DNA of 64,000 nucleotides. Origin: DASVWZ01 sp963715675. GTDB lineage: Bacteria; Acidobacteriota; Terriglobia; Terriglobales; Acidobacteriaceae. The notes beneath the pieces are model-generated. The model ran no database searches and had not been told where the DNA came from. It worked only from the letters and a program-made list of their open reading frames with translations. The DNA is taken from NCBI GenBank assembly GCA_963715675.1, contig OY970265.1, forward strand, positions 2,852,001 to 2,916,000. The letters run 5' to 3'. Shown here piece by piece: positions 23,353 through 33,079 of this stretch; position 1 is the first letter of the stretch; every line of letters begins with the position of its first letter. Made by a program: the position numbers and the translations under genes.

Positions 23353-25185
23353 CTACTGGCTCTTTTTGACCTGAATCCCTAAGTCCCGCAACTGCGCGTC
23401 GCTGACCGGCGTCGGGGCGTCGACCATCAAGTCGACGGCTCGGGCGGTCTTGGGGAACGGAATCACTTCGCGCAGGCTGTCGGCCCCGGCCAGAATCATC
23501 ACGATACGATCCAACCCCAGCGCAATGCCGCCATGCGGTGGCGTGCCGTATTCCAGCGCTTCGAGGAAAAATCCGAAACGGCTGCGAGCCTCTTCTTCCG
23601 TCATGCCGAGAGCGTGGAAAATCTTGCTCTGAATGTCCTGACGATGGATTCGGATGGATCCCGAGCCCAATTCGGTTCCGTTGAGCACCACGTCGTAGGC
23701 GAGCGCGCGGACGGCGGCCGGATCGGATTGGAGCTTGTCCATGTCATGCTCGTGGGGCGAAGTAAAGGGATGATGCGCGGCGGCCCAGCGCTGGCCTTCT
23801 TCGTCATACTCGAACATGGGGAAATCGGTCACCCAGAGGAAGCGATAGTCGTTGGCGGGGTCTCCGGTCTTGTGGAAGAGACCGTGCCGCTCGGAATACT
23901 TTTGTGCGAGCGCCAGGCGCAGCAAGCCGGCGGAAGTATACACGGCGTGGTCGTGCTGCTTGACCTCAGGCTTTACGCCGCCTTCGGATTTGTGTTCGGC
24001 AGGCTTGCCGTCTCCGGCGACGATGACCAGCAGATCGTCGGGTTGCGCGCCGGATTTCTGGCGAATTTTCGCGGCAGTGTCGGGGAAGCTCTTCTCCAGC
24101 CGCTTGAAATCTTCGAATAGCTTCGCGCCGCCCTTGGCGTTGAATAGCGGCTTGATCTCGTCGCGTTCCTTGCGGGAAAGTTCGCCAACCTTGGGAATGC
24201 GAATGGCGACGACCGGAAGATTTGCGCTTACTGCCAGGGTCGCAAGATTCTCAGGAGCGAAGGCGTCGCGGACGTCGACCATGGCGGGAAGGCGCATGTC
24301 CGGCTTGTCGCTGCCGTAGAGACGAATCGCTTCGTCGTAGCTCATGCGCGGGAACGGCGTCTTGATCAGGTGGCCGGCGGCTTTGAACGCGGCGGTGAGA
24401 AATCCTTCGACCACTTCCCACACGCGCTCCGGCTGCGGGTAAGACATCTCCAAGTCGATCTGGGTGAATTCGGGCTGGCGGTCGGCGCGGAGATCTTCAT
24501 CGCGGAAGCAGCGCACGATTTGAAAATATTTGTCGAAGCCGGAAATCATCAAGATCTGCTTGAACAGTTGCGGCGATTGGGGCAGCGCATAGAAGCTGCC
24601 GGGCTGCACGCGGCTGGGCACAAGATAGTCGCGCGCGCCTTCGGGCGTGGAGCGGGTCATGAACGGAGTTTCGATCTCGAAGAAACCCTGTTGGGAAAGA
24701 GACTCCCGGATGGCGATTGAAACCTTGTGCCGCAGTTCGATGTTGCGCTGCATGGTCTCGCGGCGCAAGTCGATATAGCGGTACTTCAGGCGCATTTCCT
24801 CATTGGGCAGAGCGGTTTCGCCGGGCAGGAACGGCGGTAGCCGGGATTCGTTCAGGAGGCGCAGTTCGGCGGCGACCAGTTCGACTTCCCCGGTGGCGAC
24901 GTTCTTGTTCACGGTGTCGTGGGCGCGGCGCTGGACGGTGCCGATGGCAGCGATGACGTACTCGTTGCGCAGCTGGCTGGCTTTTTCGTGCAGGGCGGGG
25001 TTGCGCTCCTTATCGAAGACGATCTGGGTGACGCCGGTGCGGTCGCGAACGTCAACAAAGACGAGGTTGCCGAGGTCGCGGCGCCGGTTGACCCAGCCCA
25101 TCAGGACGGCCGTCTGGCCGGCGTCGGGGGCGCGCAGGGCGCCACACATGTGAGTCCGTCGTAAATCGCCTAGAAAATCGAGCAA
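23353..25185 (-). CDS. aspS: Aspartyl-tRNA synthetase
   Basis: A 610-residue class IIb synthetase of the bacterial type. The N-terminal OB-fold anticodon-binding domain (about 1-110) contains GWVNRRRDLGNLVFVDVRDR; the catalytic domain shows motif 2 CFRDEDLRADRQPEFTQIDL, and motif 3 GIALGLDRIVMILAG lies near the C-terminus. The GAD insertion domain occupies about 300-420. It charges tRNA-Asp; whether it also mischarges tRNA-Asn cannot be told from what I see. The start at 25185 begins MLDFLGDLRRTHMCGALR; the conserved RTHMCG supports it. Confidence 0.95.
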   Translation of the reverse strand: MLDFLGDLRRTHMCGALRAPDAGQTAVLMGWVNRRRDLGNLVFVDVRDRTGVTQIVFDKERNPALHEKASQLRNEYVIAAIGTVQRRAHDTVNKNVATGEVELVAAELRLLNESRLPPFLPGETALPNEEMRLKYRYIDLRRETMQRNIELRHKVSIAIRESLSQQGFFEIETPFMTRSTPEGARDYLVPSRVQPGSFYALPQSPQLFKQILMISGFDKYFQIVRCFRDEDLRADRQPEFTQIDLEMSYPQPERVWEVVEGFLTAAFKAAGHLIKTPFPRMSYDEAIRLYGSDKPDMRLPAMVDVRDAFAPENLATLAVSANLPVVAIRIPKVGELSRKERDEIKPLFNAKGGAKLFEDFKRLEKSFPDTAAKIRQKSGAQPDDLLVIVAGDGKPAEHKSEGGVKPEVKQHDHAVYTSAGLLRLALAQKYSERHGLFHKTGDPANDYRFLWVTDFPMFEYDEEGQRWAAAHHPFTSPHEHDMDKLQSDPAAVRALAYDVVLNGTELGSGSIRIHRQDIQSKIFHALGMTEEEARSRFGFFLEALEYGTPPHGGIALGLDRIVMILAGADSLREVIPFPKTARAVDLMVDAPTPVSDAQLRDLGIQVKKSQ

Positions 25186-25416
25186 GTTTCCCTCTCCGGG
25201 AGCACGTAGCGATTTGAATGAAAAATTATAAATGATAGGGCGATTCTGGCCGCTCCGAAGCGGATGGCGAACGGGTTGAAATCTGCGGCAGAAAGATGTT
25301 TTGCGATATTGCGATCGGGCGAAATAGGCATACTATGGTGCTGTTCTCGAGGCTAGGGGAAGCTCTGGCTTAGGAGGATTCTGATGAGTTTCGGGTGGGG
25401 TCCGGTGCGGGCAGGA

Positions 25417-25449
25417 CGCCCGCACCTACATCAACGACTTAATCAGAAG
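25417..25449. repeat. GGACGCCCGCACC...GACTTAATCAG repeat
   Basis: A clean copy of the family reading GGCAGGACGCCCGCACCTAC followed by ATCAACGACTTAATCAG. It lies in the leader of the secreted-protein gene that starts at 25467. Confidence 0.7.
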
Positions 25450-25466
25450 CTCCTCAGGAGGAGACA

Positions 25467-26066
25467 ATGGCAAGGACACGAATCCTAGTCTGCGTGGCTG
25501 GCCTGGTGCTCGTCAGTGTGATGGCAATGGCAGCTACCAAGCACGGGGTGGCCCCGAGTCCGGTTGGTCTCGCAACCATTTATTCGAACCTGGGACCGCC
25601 TACCGACCTCTACACAGCGGATCAGGACTGGAATGTTACTGGCTCGGGTTCTCCGCTTGGAGCCGAGTATTGGCTTGCAATGCCGTTTCGGACCAAGCAG
25701 GCTCACATTGTGAAGCAGATTGACGTCGCGGTTGGTTATGTTACGGGGACCAACCAGATTGTCGTGGGTCTGGCCGCGGACAAAGGTGGACTGCCAGGGA
25801 AGACACTCCATGCCTGGACATACAAGAACATGTACTCGCTAGGGACCTGCTGCACCCTGGATACGGTGAAGTACGCACCGGGAGTGAAGCTCGCCAAGGG
25901 GCGGTACTGGGTTACTGTGACCACCAATGCAAAGGACACAGACCTATGGGGCGGCTGGAATTTCACCTATAACCTGGCCGAAGGCGCGTTCGCAACGCAA
26001 CCAGACGGGGGTGGCTGGCAGGCTCAGCACTCCTATGTATGTGCCTTCGACGTCCTCGGAGAGTAG
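25467..26066 (+). CDS. Secreted protein with choice-of-anchor R-like domain
   Basis: A 199-residue exported protein. Signal peptide 1-22 (ending MAMAA). The rest is beta-rich with a pattern (AEYWLAMPFRTKQAHIVKQI, then VVGLAADKGGLPGKTLHAWT) typical of carbohydrate- or cell-surface-associated jelly-roll domains annotated as choice-of-anchor R. Function unknown. A strong AGGAGGAG lies just before the ATG. It stands alone, between aspS (leftward) and a convergent gene. Confidence 0.65.
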   Translation: MARTRILVCVAGLVLVSVMAMAATKHGVAPSPVGLATIYSNLGPPTDLYTADQDWNVTGSGSPLGAEYWLAMPFRTKQAHIVKQIDVAVGYVTGTNQIVVGLAADKGGLPGKTLHAWTYKNMYSLGTCCTLDTVKYAPGVKLAKGRYWVTVTTNAKDTDLWGGWNFTYNLAEGAFATQPDGGGWQAQHSYVCAFDVLGE

Positions 26067-26146
26067 AACCGCAGATCCCTCTAGTGCGGCGTCGTTCGCA
26101 GGGCGGACGGCAGTGCTTCGCTCGGGATGACCACTTCGATGAAGAT

Positions 26147-26170
26147 GGGGACAGGCGTGGAGCCTGTCCC
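26147..26170. repeat. GGGGACAGGC...GCCTGTCCC hairpin between convergent genes
   Basis: GGGGACAGGCGTGGAGCCTG followed by TCCC forms a tight hairpin nine bases beyond the stop of the minus-strand DUF1579 gene. It could slow or stop transcription of both convergent genes, but it lacks a T-run. Confidence 0.55.
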
Positions 26171-26178
26171 GTTGTCCG

Positions 26179-26715
26179 TTATTTCTTGGTGCCTTTGCCT
26201 TCCATGACGGTGTTCCAGGTGGTGCCGTCTGGGGACATTTCGAACTTGAAATTGTAGGACGTGGGCGAAAGCACCTTAACGGTGAATCGGCCATGCATGG
26301 TCTGTCCGCCCATTTTTTCCTGGTTGGCCCAGGTCCAGGTGTCGCCATCGACGTTGCCCTTGGAATGGTCGGATTCACCCATGGAGTTGAAGGAGTCGTA
26401 GGTATAGACCTTGTCGTTGGTGTCGTAGCCCATGTAGGACGTTTCGGTGCCGCTGCCCATGACACCCTTGAATTCGGAGTGGGTCACGAGGAAGAATCCA
26501 CCCTCCATCCACTGGATGTGGTCTGTCCCGCTGAACTTGCCGCCCGGACCCATGGGCCCCGGCTTCATATCGCCTTCCGTGGTCCATGTGCCGGCGAAGT
26601 AGTCGAGTTTCTTCAGCTCGGGGCCGGGCTTAGGCATGTTCATCTGCGCCTGAACCGGCAGCGCGATCGCAAGCAGTACAGCAACGAAAGCGATCGTGGT
26701 GAATCGTAGTCTCAT
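26179..26715 (-). CDS. DUF1579-family secreted protein
   Basis: A 178-residue exported protein. Signal peptide 1-23 (ending PVQAQ). The mature part fits DUF1579, a lipocalin-like barrel: KLDYFAGTWTTEGDMKPGP near the N-terminus and repeated strands such as WMEGGFFLVTHSEFKG and SYMGYDTNDKVYTYDSF. Ligand and role are unknown. The start ATG is preceded by GAAAGGACAAC (ribosome-binding site AAAGGA). Confidence 0.8.
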   Translation of the reverse strand: MRLRFTTIAFVAVLLAIALPVQAQMNMPKPGPELKKLDYFAGTWTTEGDMKPGPMGPGGKFSGTDHIQWMEGGFFLVTHSEFKGVMGSGTETSYMGYDTNDKVYTYDSFNSMGESDHSKGNVDGDTWTWANQEKMGGQTMHGRFTVKVLSPTSYNFKFEMSPDGTTWNTVMEGKGTKK

Positions 26716-26916
26716 AGGGAAGTTGTCCTTTCGTAGGTTGAAATCGAAATTTGTGGTGCAGAGTTAACCGTCGAGGATAGTAGTGCGTCGGGAGCGGTGT
26801 GTCAAACGCGGGTTGTCTGCGCTCGGGTCAGCCAGTTCCTCAGGGGCTGACGCCCGCATTTTTTTCGGAGAACGCAAGGGCCCGGCTGAGGCCGTGCCGT
26901 TTGGGAGACTAAGCTG

Positions 26917-28206
26917 CTACTCGCTCGTCTTGAGGATAAGCTGCGGCAATTCCGTCCGGGGAACGGAGACTTGTTCACCGGTGGCGAGGTTTTTCAGAGC
27001 GAAGGAGCCAGCTTTGACTTCGTTTTCGCCCACGATCAGGATGAAGCGGGCGCCGGCCTTGGTGGCGAACTCGAAAGACTTTTTCAGCCGGAAGGTCTCG
27101 TCGCCGAGTTCGACCACGAGATCTTTATTCTTGCGGCGCAGCTCGCGAGCCAGGCGGGCCGCTTCGCGGTCCATGCCGGCGCCGAGCGGGGCGATGTAAA
27201 CGTCGGGCTTGCGCTGAACTTCTCCGGCTGATTCTTGCAGGGCCAGCACCAGGCGATCCTCGCCGATGGCGAAACCGATGCCGGGAGCGCTGGGGCCTCC
27301 GAGCGATTCGGAGAGGCCGTCGTAGCGGCCGCCGCCAAGGATGGCATTTTGCGCGCCGAGCGCGCCGTGAGTGAATTCGAATGCGGTCCGGCTGTAGTAG
27401 TCGAGGCCGCGGACCAGGCGGTCGTTGAGGTTGAACGGTATTTCCAGGGCGCGCAGGATCTCCTGTAGTTCCCAAAAATGCTTATTGCAGGCCGCGTCAA
27501 GGTACGAACTCATAGTCGGCAGGCTGTTGATGATTGGTTGATCCTCGGGCACTTTGCAATCGAATACGCGAAGCGGATTCGTGACAGCGCGCCGTTGGCA
27601 ATCGGCACACATCCTCGGCGCAACATCGCGCAGGGCGTCCTTTAATGCCTGAATGTAATCCGGCCGACAATTCAGGCAGGCCACCGAATTCAGCTGCAGC
27701 GTCCAGTCTTTGATGCCGAGGCGGTCGAGCAGCGTGGCGAGCAGTTCGAGGATTTCGGCGTCGCGCGCGGGCGATTCACTGCCGGCGGTCGTTGGGCCGA
27801 TGACTTCGGCGCCAATCTGGTAGAACTGGCGGTAGCGGCCCTTCTGCGGACGCTCGTGGCGAAATTGCGGCCCGATGTAGTAGAGCTTGTTGAGACCTCG
27901 GTCCCAGAGTTTGTGCTCAATGTAGGCGCGCACGACACCGGCGGTGTTTTCGGGGCGCAGGGTGAGGGATTGGCCTTTTTCGCTTTCGGCCCGCGAACGA
28001 TCCTCCCACGTGTACATTTCTTTCGAAACGATGTCGGTCTCTTCGCCGACGCTGCGAGCGAAGAGCTGCGTCTCCTCGAAGATCGGCGTGCGGATTTCGT
28101 GGAAGTTGTAGGCGCGGAACACATCGCGCACCGCCGACTCGACGAAGTTCCACAGCGCCGTGTCGGGCGGGAGAAGGTCGCGAGTTCCTCGGACGGCTTT
28201 AATCAT
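26917..28206 (-). CDS. hisS: Histidyl-tRNA synthetase
   Basis: A 429-residue class IIa synthetase. Visible: N-terminal KAVRGTRDLLPPDTALWNF, motif 1 region FHEIRTPIFEETQLFARSVG, motif 2 QFRHERPQKGRYRQFYQIGA, the histidine-A motif VRGLDYYSRTAFEF and motif 3 GIGFAIGEDRLVLAL. A C-terminal anticodon-binding domain spans about 330-425. It charges tRNA-His. ATG 28206 is the first Met and fits the family. Confidence 0.95.
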   Translation of the reverse strand: MIKAVRGTRDLLPPDTALWNFVESAVRDVFRAYNFHEIRTPIFEETQLFARSVGEETDIVSKEMYTWEDRSRAESEKGQSLTLRPENTAGVVRAYIEHKLWDRGLNKLYYIGPQFRHERPQKGRYRQFYQIGAEVIGPTTAGSESPARDAEILELLATLLDRLGIKDWTLQLNSVACLNCRPDYIQALKDALRDVAPRMCADCQRRAVTNPLRVFDCKVPEDQPIINSLPTMSSYLDAACNKHFWELQEILRALEIPFNLNDRLVRGLDYYSRTAFEFTHGALGAQNAILGGGRYDGLSESLGGPSAPGIGFAIGEDRLVLALQESAGEVQRKPDVYIAPLGAGMDREAARLARELRRKNKDLVVELGDETFRLKKSFEFATKAGARFILIVGENEVKAGSFALKNLATGEQVSVPRTELPQLILKTSE

Positions 28207-28297
28207 GGTCGTCGGTCGATGGTCGTTCGTCGTTGGCTAAGGGCGCTCAGCATTCGACCCATTCAACACCGTGCGCTCAGAATGACAGTTTAAACCC

Positions 28298-28798
28298 CTA
28301 GTTGCCTTTCGACGGTTCGGGAATGATCGTCGCCTGCTCAAACTGTATCAGCCAATCGTGCTTGTGCCGGGTCCAGACGGTTGTTACCCGGAAGCGCCTG
28401 GGAAACGGCTGGCTCTTAAATGTCGCATCCACTTCCATGTTGCAGCTCAGATAAGCGGTATCGCTTGTCATCAGCTTGAAAATACAGTCCGACAGTTTGT
28501 AGTCTTTCAAGGTCATGTCGGACCAGCCCGCCTCGATGTCTGCACGGTGATACACGCCTCCGTCACCGGCAACTTCAGCAAAATCCTCCGCCAGATTGGA
28601 TAAGACAAACTTCAGATCTTTCCGCTTTTCCGCCTCGAACATCTGCTGCAGAGTGCCGGTAATGTGCTTTTCGACGGCCGCTGGCTCTTCGGGGACCTGT
28701 CCCGCAGCCAGATCGCTTGACGAAAGGCAGAGCGCCGCAACTGCGAATACCGTTGCGACGCTCGTGCAAGCCATGGCTGACAGCTTCGCTTGCGGCAC
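28298..28798 (-). CDS. Secreted NTF2-like (SnoaL-type) protein
   Basis: A 166-residue protein with a signal peptide (1-33, ending LAAGQ) and a cone-like NTF2 fold. A helix EKHITGTLQQMFEAEKRKDL is followed by FVLSNLAEDFAEVAGDGGVY and strands ending in RFRVTTVWTRHKHDWLIQFE. The fold is used for many small-molecule or structural roles, so no function is assigned. It lies between hisS and a gamma-carbonic anhydrase gene, all leftward. A later start (MACTS, residue 9) is possible. Confidence 0.65.
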   Translation of the reverse strand: MPQAKLSAMACTSVATVFAVAALCLSSSDLAAGQVPEEPAAVEKHITGTLQQMFEAEKRKDLKFVLSNLAEDFAEVAGDGGVYHRADIEAGWSDMTLKDYKLSDCIFKLMTSDTAYLSCNMEVDATFKSQPFPRRFRVTTVWTRHKHDWLIQFEQATIIPEPSKGN

Positions 28799-28853
28799 GG
28801 CTGAAACCTCCAGTGCAGACCGGAACTGACTGCTGATTGCTCAGTACGGCCTA

Positions 28854-29366
28854 CTACTTCTCCCGCAAATACGACTCTTTGTATCCCAAATAATTGTTCG
28901 CGTAGCGCAGGATTGACGCCGTTTCTTTTTCGTCCAGTTTGCGGCGGAATTTGCCGGGCGAACCCATCCACAGCGATCCGGGCTCGACCACGGTTTTTTC
29001 GGGGATCAGCGTGCCCGCCGCAATGATTGAGCCGGCGCCGATCCGCGCACCATTCAAAATGATGCAACCCATTCCGATCAGGCAACGGTCCTCGACGGTG
29101 CAACCGTGCAGCGTGACCGAATGCCCGACCGTTACATATTCACCGATGAAAACTCCGTACTGCTCCTTCATGCCGTGGAGGACGCTGCAGTCCTGCACGT
29201 TGGAGTGAGCGCCGATACGGATGGCATAGACGTCGCCGCGCACCACCGCGTTCATCCAGACGCTGGCGTGCTCGCCGAGCACGACGTCGCCGATGATCTG
29301 AGCTGATTCATCAATGTAACAGGATTGGGGAATGGTTGGGGTGATGCCTTTATAGGAGCGGATCAT
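28854..29366 (-). CDS. Gamma-carbonic anhydrase family protein
   Basis: A 170-residue left-handed beta-helix protein of hexapeptide repeats. The zinc-binding histidines are present in RIGAHSNVQDCSVLHG and in TVGHSVTLHGC, with Arg and Asp in VVRGDVYAIRIG, as in Cam/YrdA/PaaY-type enzymes. It probably forms a trimer; carbonic anhydrase activity is plausible but many members are uncharacterised. ATG 29366 begins MIRSYKGITPTIPQSCYIDE. Confidence 0.88.
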   Translation of the reverse strand: MIRSYKGITPTIPQSCYIDESAQIIGDVVLGEHASVWMNAVVRGDVYAIRIGAHSNVQDCSVLHGMKEQYGVFIGEYVTVGHSVTLHGCTVEDRCLIGMGCIILNGARIGAGSIIAAGTLIPEKTVVEPGSLWMGSPGKFRRKLDEKETASILRYANNYLGYKESYLREK

Positions 29367-29509
29367 AGATCAGCGTTGCTCTAGGTCGAGAGATTGAACA
29401 TACCATGAGCGCGGGCCGGGGCGCGACCTCGGGCGCTCAAGCGCGTAATCGTCAAGGGCGGTTATCGCAGCACAGAAGCGTTGCGCCGTCCGAAAACCGG
29501 ACCTTAACT

Positions 29510-29556
29510 CCGCACGGGCGGGGACGCCCGGCGCCCACATCGGCGATTTAGTCAGA
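29510..29556. repeat. GGGCGGGGACGCCCGGCGCC...GATTTAGTCAG repeat overlapping a stop codon
   Basis: Reads CGCACGGGCGGGGACGCCCG then GCGCCCACATCGGCGATTTAGTCAG. The final TTA is the reverse of the TAA stop codon of the GT-C gene (29548-29550), so the repeat supplies the end of that gene. Confidence 0.7.
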
Positions 29557-30921
29557 CGCTCGGTTTAGAAACAATGCGCTGGCCAGCACAATCACTACCG
29601 GATAGCACTCCAGGGTATAGCGAGACTCGGGGTTTTCCATGGTTCCCAGGAAAGCGGAGCGCAGAATCACGAACATGAGCAAGAGTCCCAGTTGGGGGGC
29701 GCTGCGCAGGCGAACCAGGCCCAGGCATGCGGCCGCGACATAGCCGAGATTGATCAGCCCCAGGACGATGGACAGGACCAGCCATCGGGTGGTGTCATCG
29801 AATTCCCACCAGCGCGGGTCGGAAGGCAGAAGGTCAGTGCGCGGCCGCAGCCACATGTCGGTGATCCGCAGGACGGGCAACCCTACGTAATAGCGCAGAG
29901 GCGCGGCGTGGATGCGCTGGTCGGCAAGCGCCCTGAATCGGGCGTCCAGATCGGGATCGATGCGGAGCAAGTGGTTGTAATCGTCCAGCAGTTGTTCGGT
30001 CTGATCCTGCTGCGCGGCGGAATCGAAAGCGCGGGAAGGCAGGTTTTCGGCGTCGATCGGGCTCCCTGGAACCATCCAGTAGACCTCTTCATTCGAGACC
30101 GAGTCGGCGATCCAGGTTTTGACCCAGCGGTTGAATCCCATCGGCAGGTAGAGGTTCTCTTCGTTGGCATAGCGCGGGGCCAGCGGCTGAAAGCGATGCA
30201 GCGTGTGCAAGTTGCGCAGCGTCCAGGGAACGAGCGGCGCGACGGCGGCGATAACGACGATAAGGGCAGCTTTCACGGCCGGGCTGACGGACTTTTGCCT
30301 GCGCAGCCGGCAGACTCCGGTCCAGGCGAGCCACACCAGGAGTGCAGCGAGCAGCAAGCCTCCATCCGGCCGCAGCAGCAGGCAGGCGCCGGTTGATAAG
30401 CCGCAGCCCAGCCAGATTTTCAGGCGGTTTTCCTCAAGAGCGGTGAGACCTGCTACTGCGAAGTCCATCGCAAGAGCCGTGAAGCAGATCTCCAGGGTCT
30501 CGGTCAGCGCTGCCGCCGCATAGTTTGCCAGGAACGGGCAGAGCGCCGACAACAGGAACGCAGCCGGAGCGGCGCGCCGGGAAATCAACCGCCGCGCCAG
30601 ATCGGCGACGATAAAGCAGGTGCCCAGATCTACGAAGATCTGCACCACCAGCACGGCCCGGTAGTGGTCGACACCAAAGATGCGAAAGATGGCGGCGAGG
30701 AAAGCGGGGTATCCGGGAAGGCGAATGTAGGTGGGAACGATCTCGGGGAATTCGCTCAGACCATACACGCCGTGTTGCAGCCAGTTCCTGGCGATGTCGC
30801 CATAGAGAAATGAGTCGGAGGTAATGGCGGGAAAGCGCCACAGGAAAAGCAGCCGTAGAGCCAACCCGGTTAAGGTTGCAAGCAGAAAGAAGCGAGAGTG
30901 TTTGTGCAGAATTTCGCGCAC
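29548..30921 (-). CDS. GT-C-type polytopic glycosyltransferase-like membrane protein
   Basis: A 457-residue inner-membrane protein with about 10-12 helices. The first periplasmic loop has ITSDSFLYGDIARNWLQHG, an Asp-containing motif typical of GT39/ArnT-like lipid-sugar transferases, and RLPGYPAFLAAIF. The larger soluble loop (about 230-360) is periplasmic. It probably transfers a sugar from a polyprenyl carrier; acceptor unknown. No partner genes lie beside it. The last residues (NRASD) lie in a dispersed repeat. Confidence 0.75.
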   Translation of the reverse strand: MREILHKHSRFFLLATLTGLALRLLFLWRFPAITSDSFLYGDIARNWLQHGVYGLSEFPEIVPTYIRLPGYPAFLAAIFRIFGVDHYRAVLVVQIFVDLGTCFIVADLARRLISRRAAPAAFLLSALCPFLANYAAAALTETLEICFTALAMDFAVAGLTALEENRLKIWLGCGLSTGACLLLRPDGGLLLAALLVWLAWTGVCRLRRQKSVSPAVKAALIVVIAAVAPLVPWTLRNLHTLHRFQPLAPRYANEENLYLPMGFNRWVKTWIADSVSNEEVYWMVPGSPIDAENLPSRAFDSAAQQDQTEQLLDDYNHLLRIDPDLDARFRALADQRIHAAPLRYYVGLPVLRITDMWLRPRTDLLPSDPRWWEFDDTTRWLVLSIVLGLINLGYVAAACLGLVRLRSAPQLGLLLMFVILRSAFLGTMENPESRYTLECYPVVIVLASALFLNRASD

Positions 30922-31293
30922 AAAGGAATATAGCGCGTTTCGGCGGGGTGGTGCATTTGGAAAGGAAGCGAGCCAAACGCGCGATTATTGTGTCGCAGAG
31001 AACGCGACGCTTCGCGCGGCTCGCCCAGATCCTTCGCCAAGCAAAGAACGCTCGCTCAGGGTGACAATCGCCCTGATGAGACACAAGGTCCTCTTGGGAT
31101 TGACGCGATGGTATACGGAGACGGCAAGATGCTCCCTCCTCCGTTGAGCCGGCCGGGGCGGTCCCTCGGGCGAACAAAGAGCGCAAGCTTGTGTAAATGC
31201 CTGATTACAGAAATTGACCGATCCTCCGCACACTTATCACGGAATCTCCTTGACCACCGGGCGTACAATGCTGGCGTTCGACGGGAGAGATTT
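30922..31293. other. Divergent intergenic region
   Basis: It separates the GT-C gene (leftward) from the beta-propeller gene (rightward). It contains a GATCCTTCGCCAAGCAAAG...CTCAGGGTGACA repeat of the GATCC/GGATGACA type at about 31029-31066. A TACAAT at 31264-31269 is a possible -10 of the propeller gene, without a good -35. No gene is supported. Confidence 0.55.
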
Positions 31294-32826
31294 ATGAAAC
31301 CGTCCTCGCAATTGCCTAGAACGCCTTCCAGTCTCGCCAAGTCATGCGTCTTTGTTTTCGCTGCGTGGCTATTGCTCTGTGGCATATCGGGTGCCGCACC
31401 TTCCATTACGCTTTCCGCGAAGAGCGGCCCACCGACCACTCGGATTCTCGTCTCCGGGCGCGGCTTCGAGCCTAACGTCGGAGTAGACATCTACTTCGGC
31501 ACACACGATGAGGCCCTTATCGTCACCGACGGCCGTGGCCAATTCAAGAACGCCGGAATTCGCGCTCCACGCAGCGCGCCTCCCGGCAAGCATTGGGTCA
31601 CCGCGCTGGAGCGGAATAATGATAAGGGCGCGCAGGAGCCGTTTTTGGTGCAGACGGATTGGAGCCAGTTCCACTTCGAGGCAGACGGCTCGCGCTTGAA
31701 TCCGTATGAGAATGTGCTGAACCCGAAGGACGCAGGAGAGCTAGGGTTGAAGTGGAGCTACAACGTCGGCAACCTTGTTTACGAATCCTCGCCTGCTGTG
31801 GTGGATGGGGTGCTTTACATAGGCGCCGGCTCGCTTTATGCGCTGGATGCCGACACCGGCGCCGAGCGATGGAGCTATCCCCTCAGCAACTGGGCTGCCT
31901 CGCCCGCGCTAGAGAACGGGATTGTTTACAGCAACTCGCAGGACGGCAATATTTACGCGCTAAACGCGCGCACCGGTGCCAAGTTGTGGAGCTCGGCCAT
32001 CGGTAGTGACGATTATTCGTCCCCCGCAGTGGTGGATGGCGTGGTCTATGTCGGCTCGGGATACCCAAATAATAGCCTCTACGCGCTGGATGCGCGCACC
32101 GGTGCCAAGCTCTGGAGCTACGCCACTGGGAACACGGTGGACTCCTCCCCTACCGTGGTAAACGGTGTGGTTTACTTTGTCTCGCAGGACTTCAACCTAT
32201 ACGCGCTCGATGCCAAGACTGGTGTCAAACTGTGGAACTACACGATAGGCTCGGATGTAGCTGTGACTAACGCCCCTGCGGTAGCGAATGGCGTGGTTTA
32301 TGTCGGCACGTGGATCGGCAACGTGTACGCGATAAACGCGGACACCGGGACTGAACTCTGGAGGTTCGAGCGTTGCCACTCTTGTGCGTTGACGTCACCC
32401 GCGATTGCGAACGGTGTGGTGTACATCGGCTCCGAAGGCGGCGACGTGTATGCGCTTGACGGCCAAACGGGCGAGCTGCTGTGGACCTACACGACTGCCA
32501 ATGTGAATTCCTCGCCCGCAGTGGCGAATGGCGTGGTTTATGTCGGATCTTGGGGCAACGGCGATTACAATTTTGTTTACGCCCTCAACGCCCGCACTGG
32601 AGCCGAGCTGTGGACATATGCCGTTGGCTATTACGTAGTATCGTCGCCCTCAGTCGTGAATGGAACGGTTTATGTCGGTTGCTGGGATGACAACGTTTAC
32701 GCATTCAGCCTGCAGGGGCATCACGAGCAGACCCGGCAAGCCCCACGTCCGCCCGATCTGACAACCCTTCACCCCGACCTCAGCCTCAAGGTGTCCAATC
32801 AGAGTGCTGCAGCCCAGGCTCCTTGA
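31294..32826 (+). CDS. Secreted PQQ-like beta-propeller repeat protein
   Basis: A 510-residue exported protein. Signal peptide 1-33 (ending SGAAP), an Ig/IPT-like domain (about 35-125; SGRGFEPNVGVDIYFGTHD), then about eight PQQ-type propeller blades (130-480) with the repeat SSPAVVDGVVYVGSG, then YALDARTGAKLWSY. Such repeats bind a cofactor in alcohol dehydrogenases, but the catalytic residues of those enzymes are not evident, so this is more likely a structural or BamB-like propeller. GGGAGAG precedes ATG 31294. Successive blades are very similar even at the DNA level. Confidence 0.85.
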   Translation: MKPSSQLPRTPSSLAKSCVFVFAAWLLLCGISGAAPSITLSAKSGPPTTRILVSGRGFEPNVGVDIYFGTHDEALIVTDGRGQFKNAGIRAPRSAPPGKHWVTALERNNDKGAQEPFLVQTDWSQFHFEADGSRLNPYENVLNPKDAGELGLKWSYNVGNLVYESSPAVVDGVLYIGAGSLYALDADTGAERWSYPLSNWAASPALENGIVYSNSQDGNIYALNARTGAKLWSSAIGSDDYSSPAVVDGVVYVGSGYPNNSLYALDARTGAKLWSYATGNTVDSSPTVVNGVVYFVSQDFNLYALDAKTGVKLWNYTIGSDVAVTNAPAVANGVVYVGTWIGNVYAINADTGTELWRFERCHSCALTSPAIANGVVYIGSEGGDVYALDGQTGELLWTYTTANVNSSPAVANGVVYVGSWGNGDYNFVYALNARTGAELWTYAVGYYVVSSPSVVNGTVYVGCWDDNVYAFSLQGHHEQTRQAPRPPDLTTLHPDLSLKVSNQSAAAQAP

Positions 32827-33079
32827 AGGGCCATGCTCGCCTGGTTAGGAACGAGTCGCTCAGCCTAGCAGATTGCTAAATCTCCATTACGCTCATTGAC
32901 CTTGGAGGGGGGTGAACAGCTATTACCGGGTTACATTAACGACTCGTTTGAAGTGGGATAGCCTCCCCATCACGAATGTGAAATCGAATTGACTGTGCCT
33001 CACGTCTCCCCGGATACGATCCCCACTTGGGTTTGACCCTACTCCGACCACCGCTTAGGATGAGGCTAGCTCAACTATC

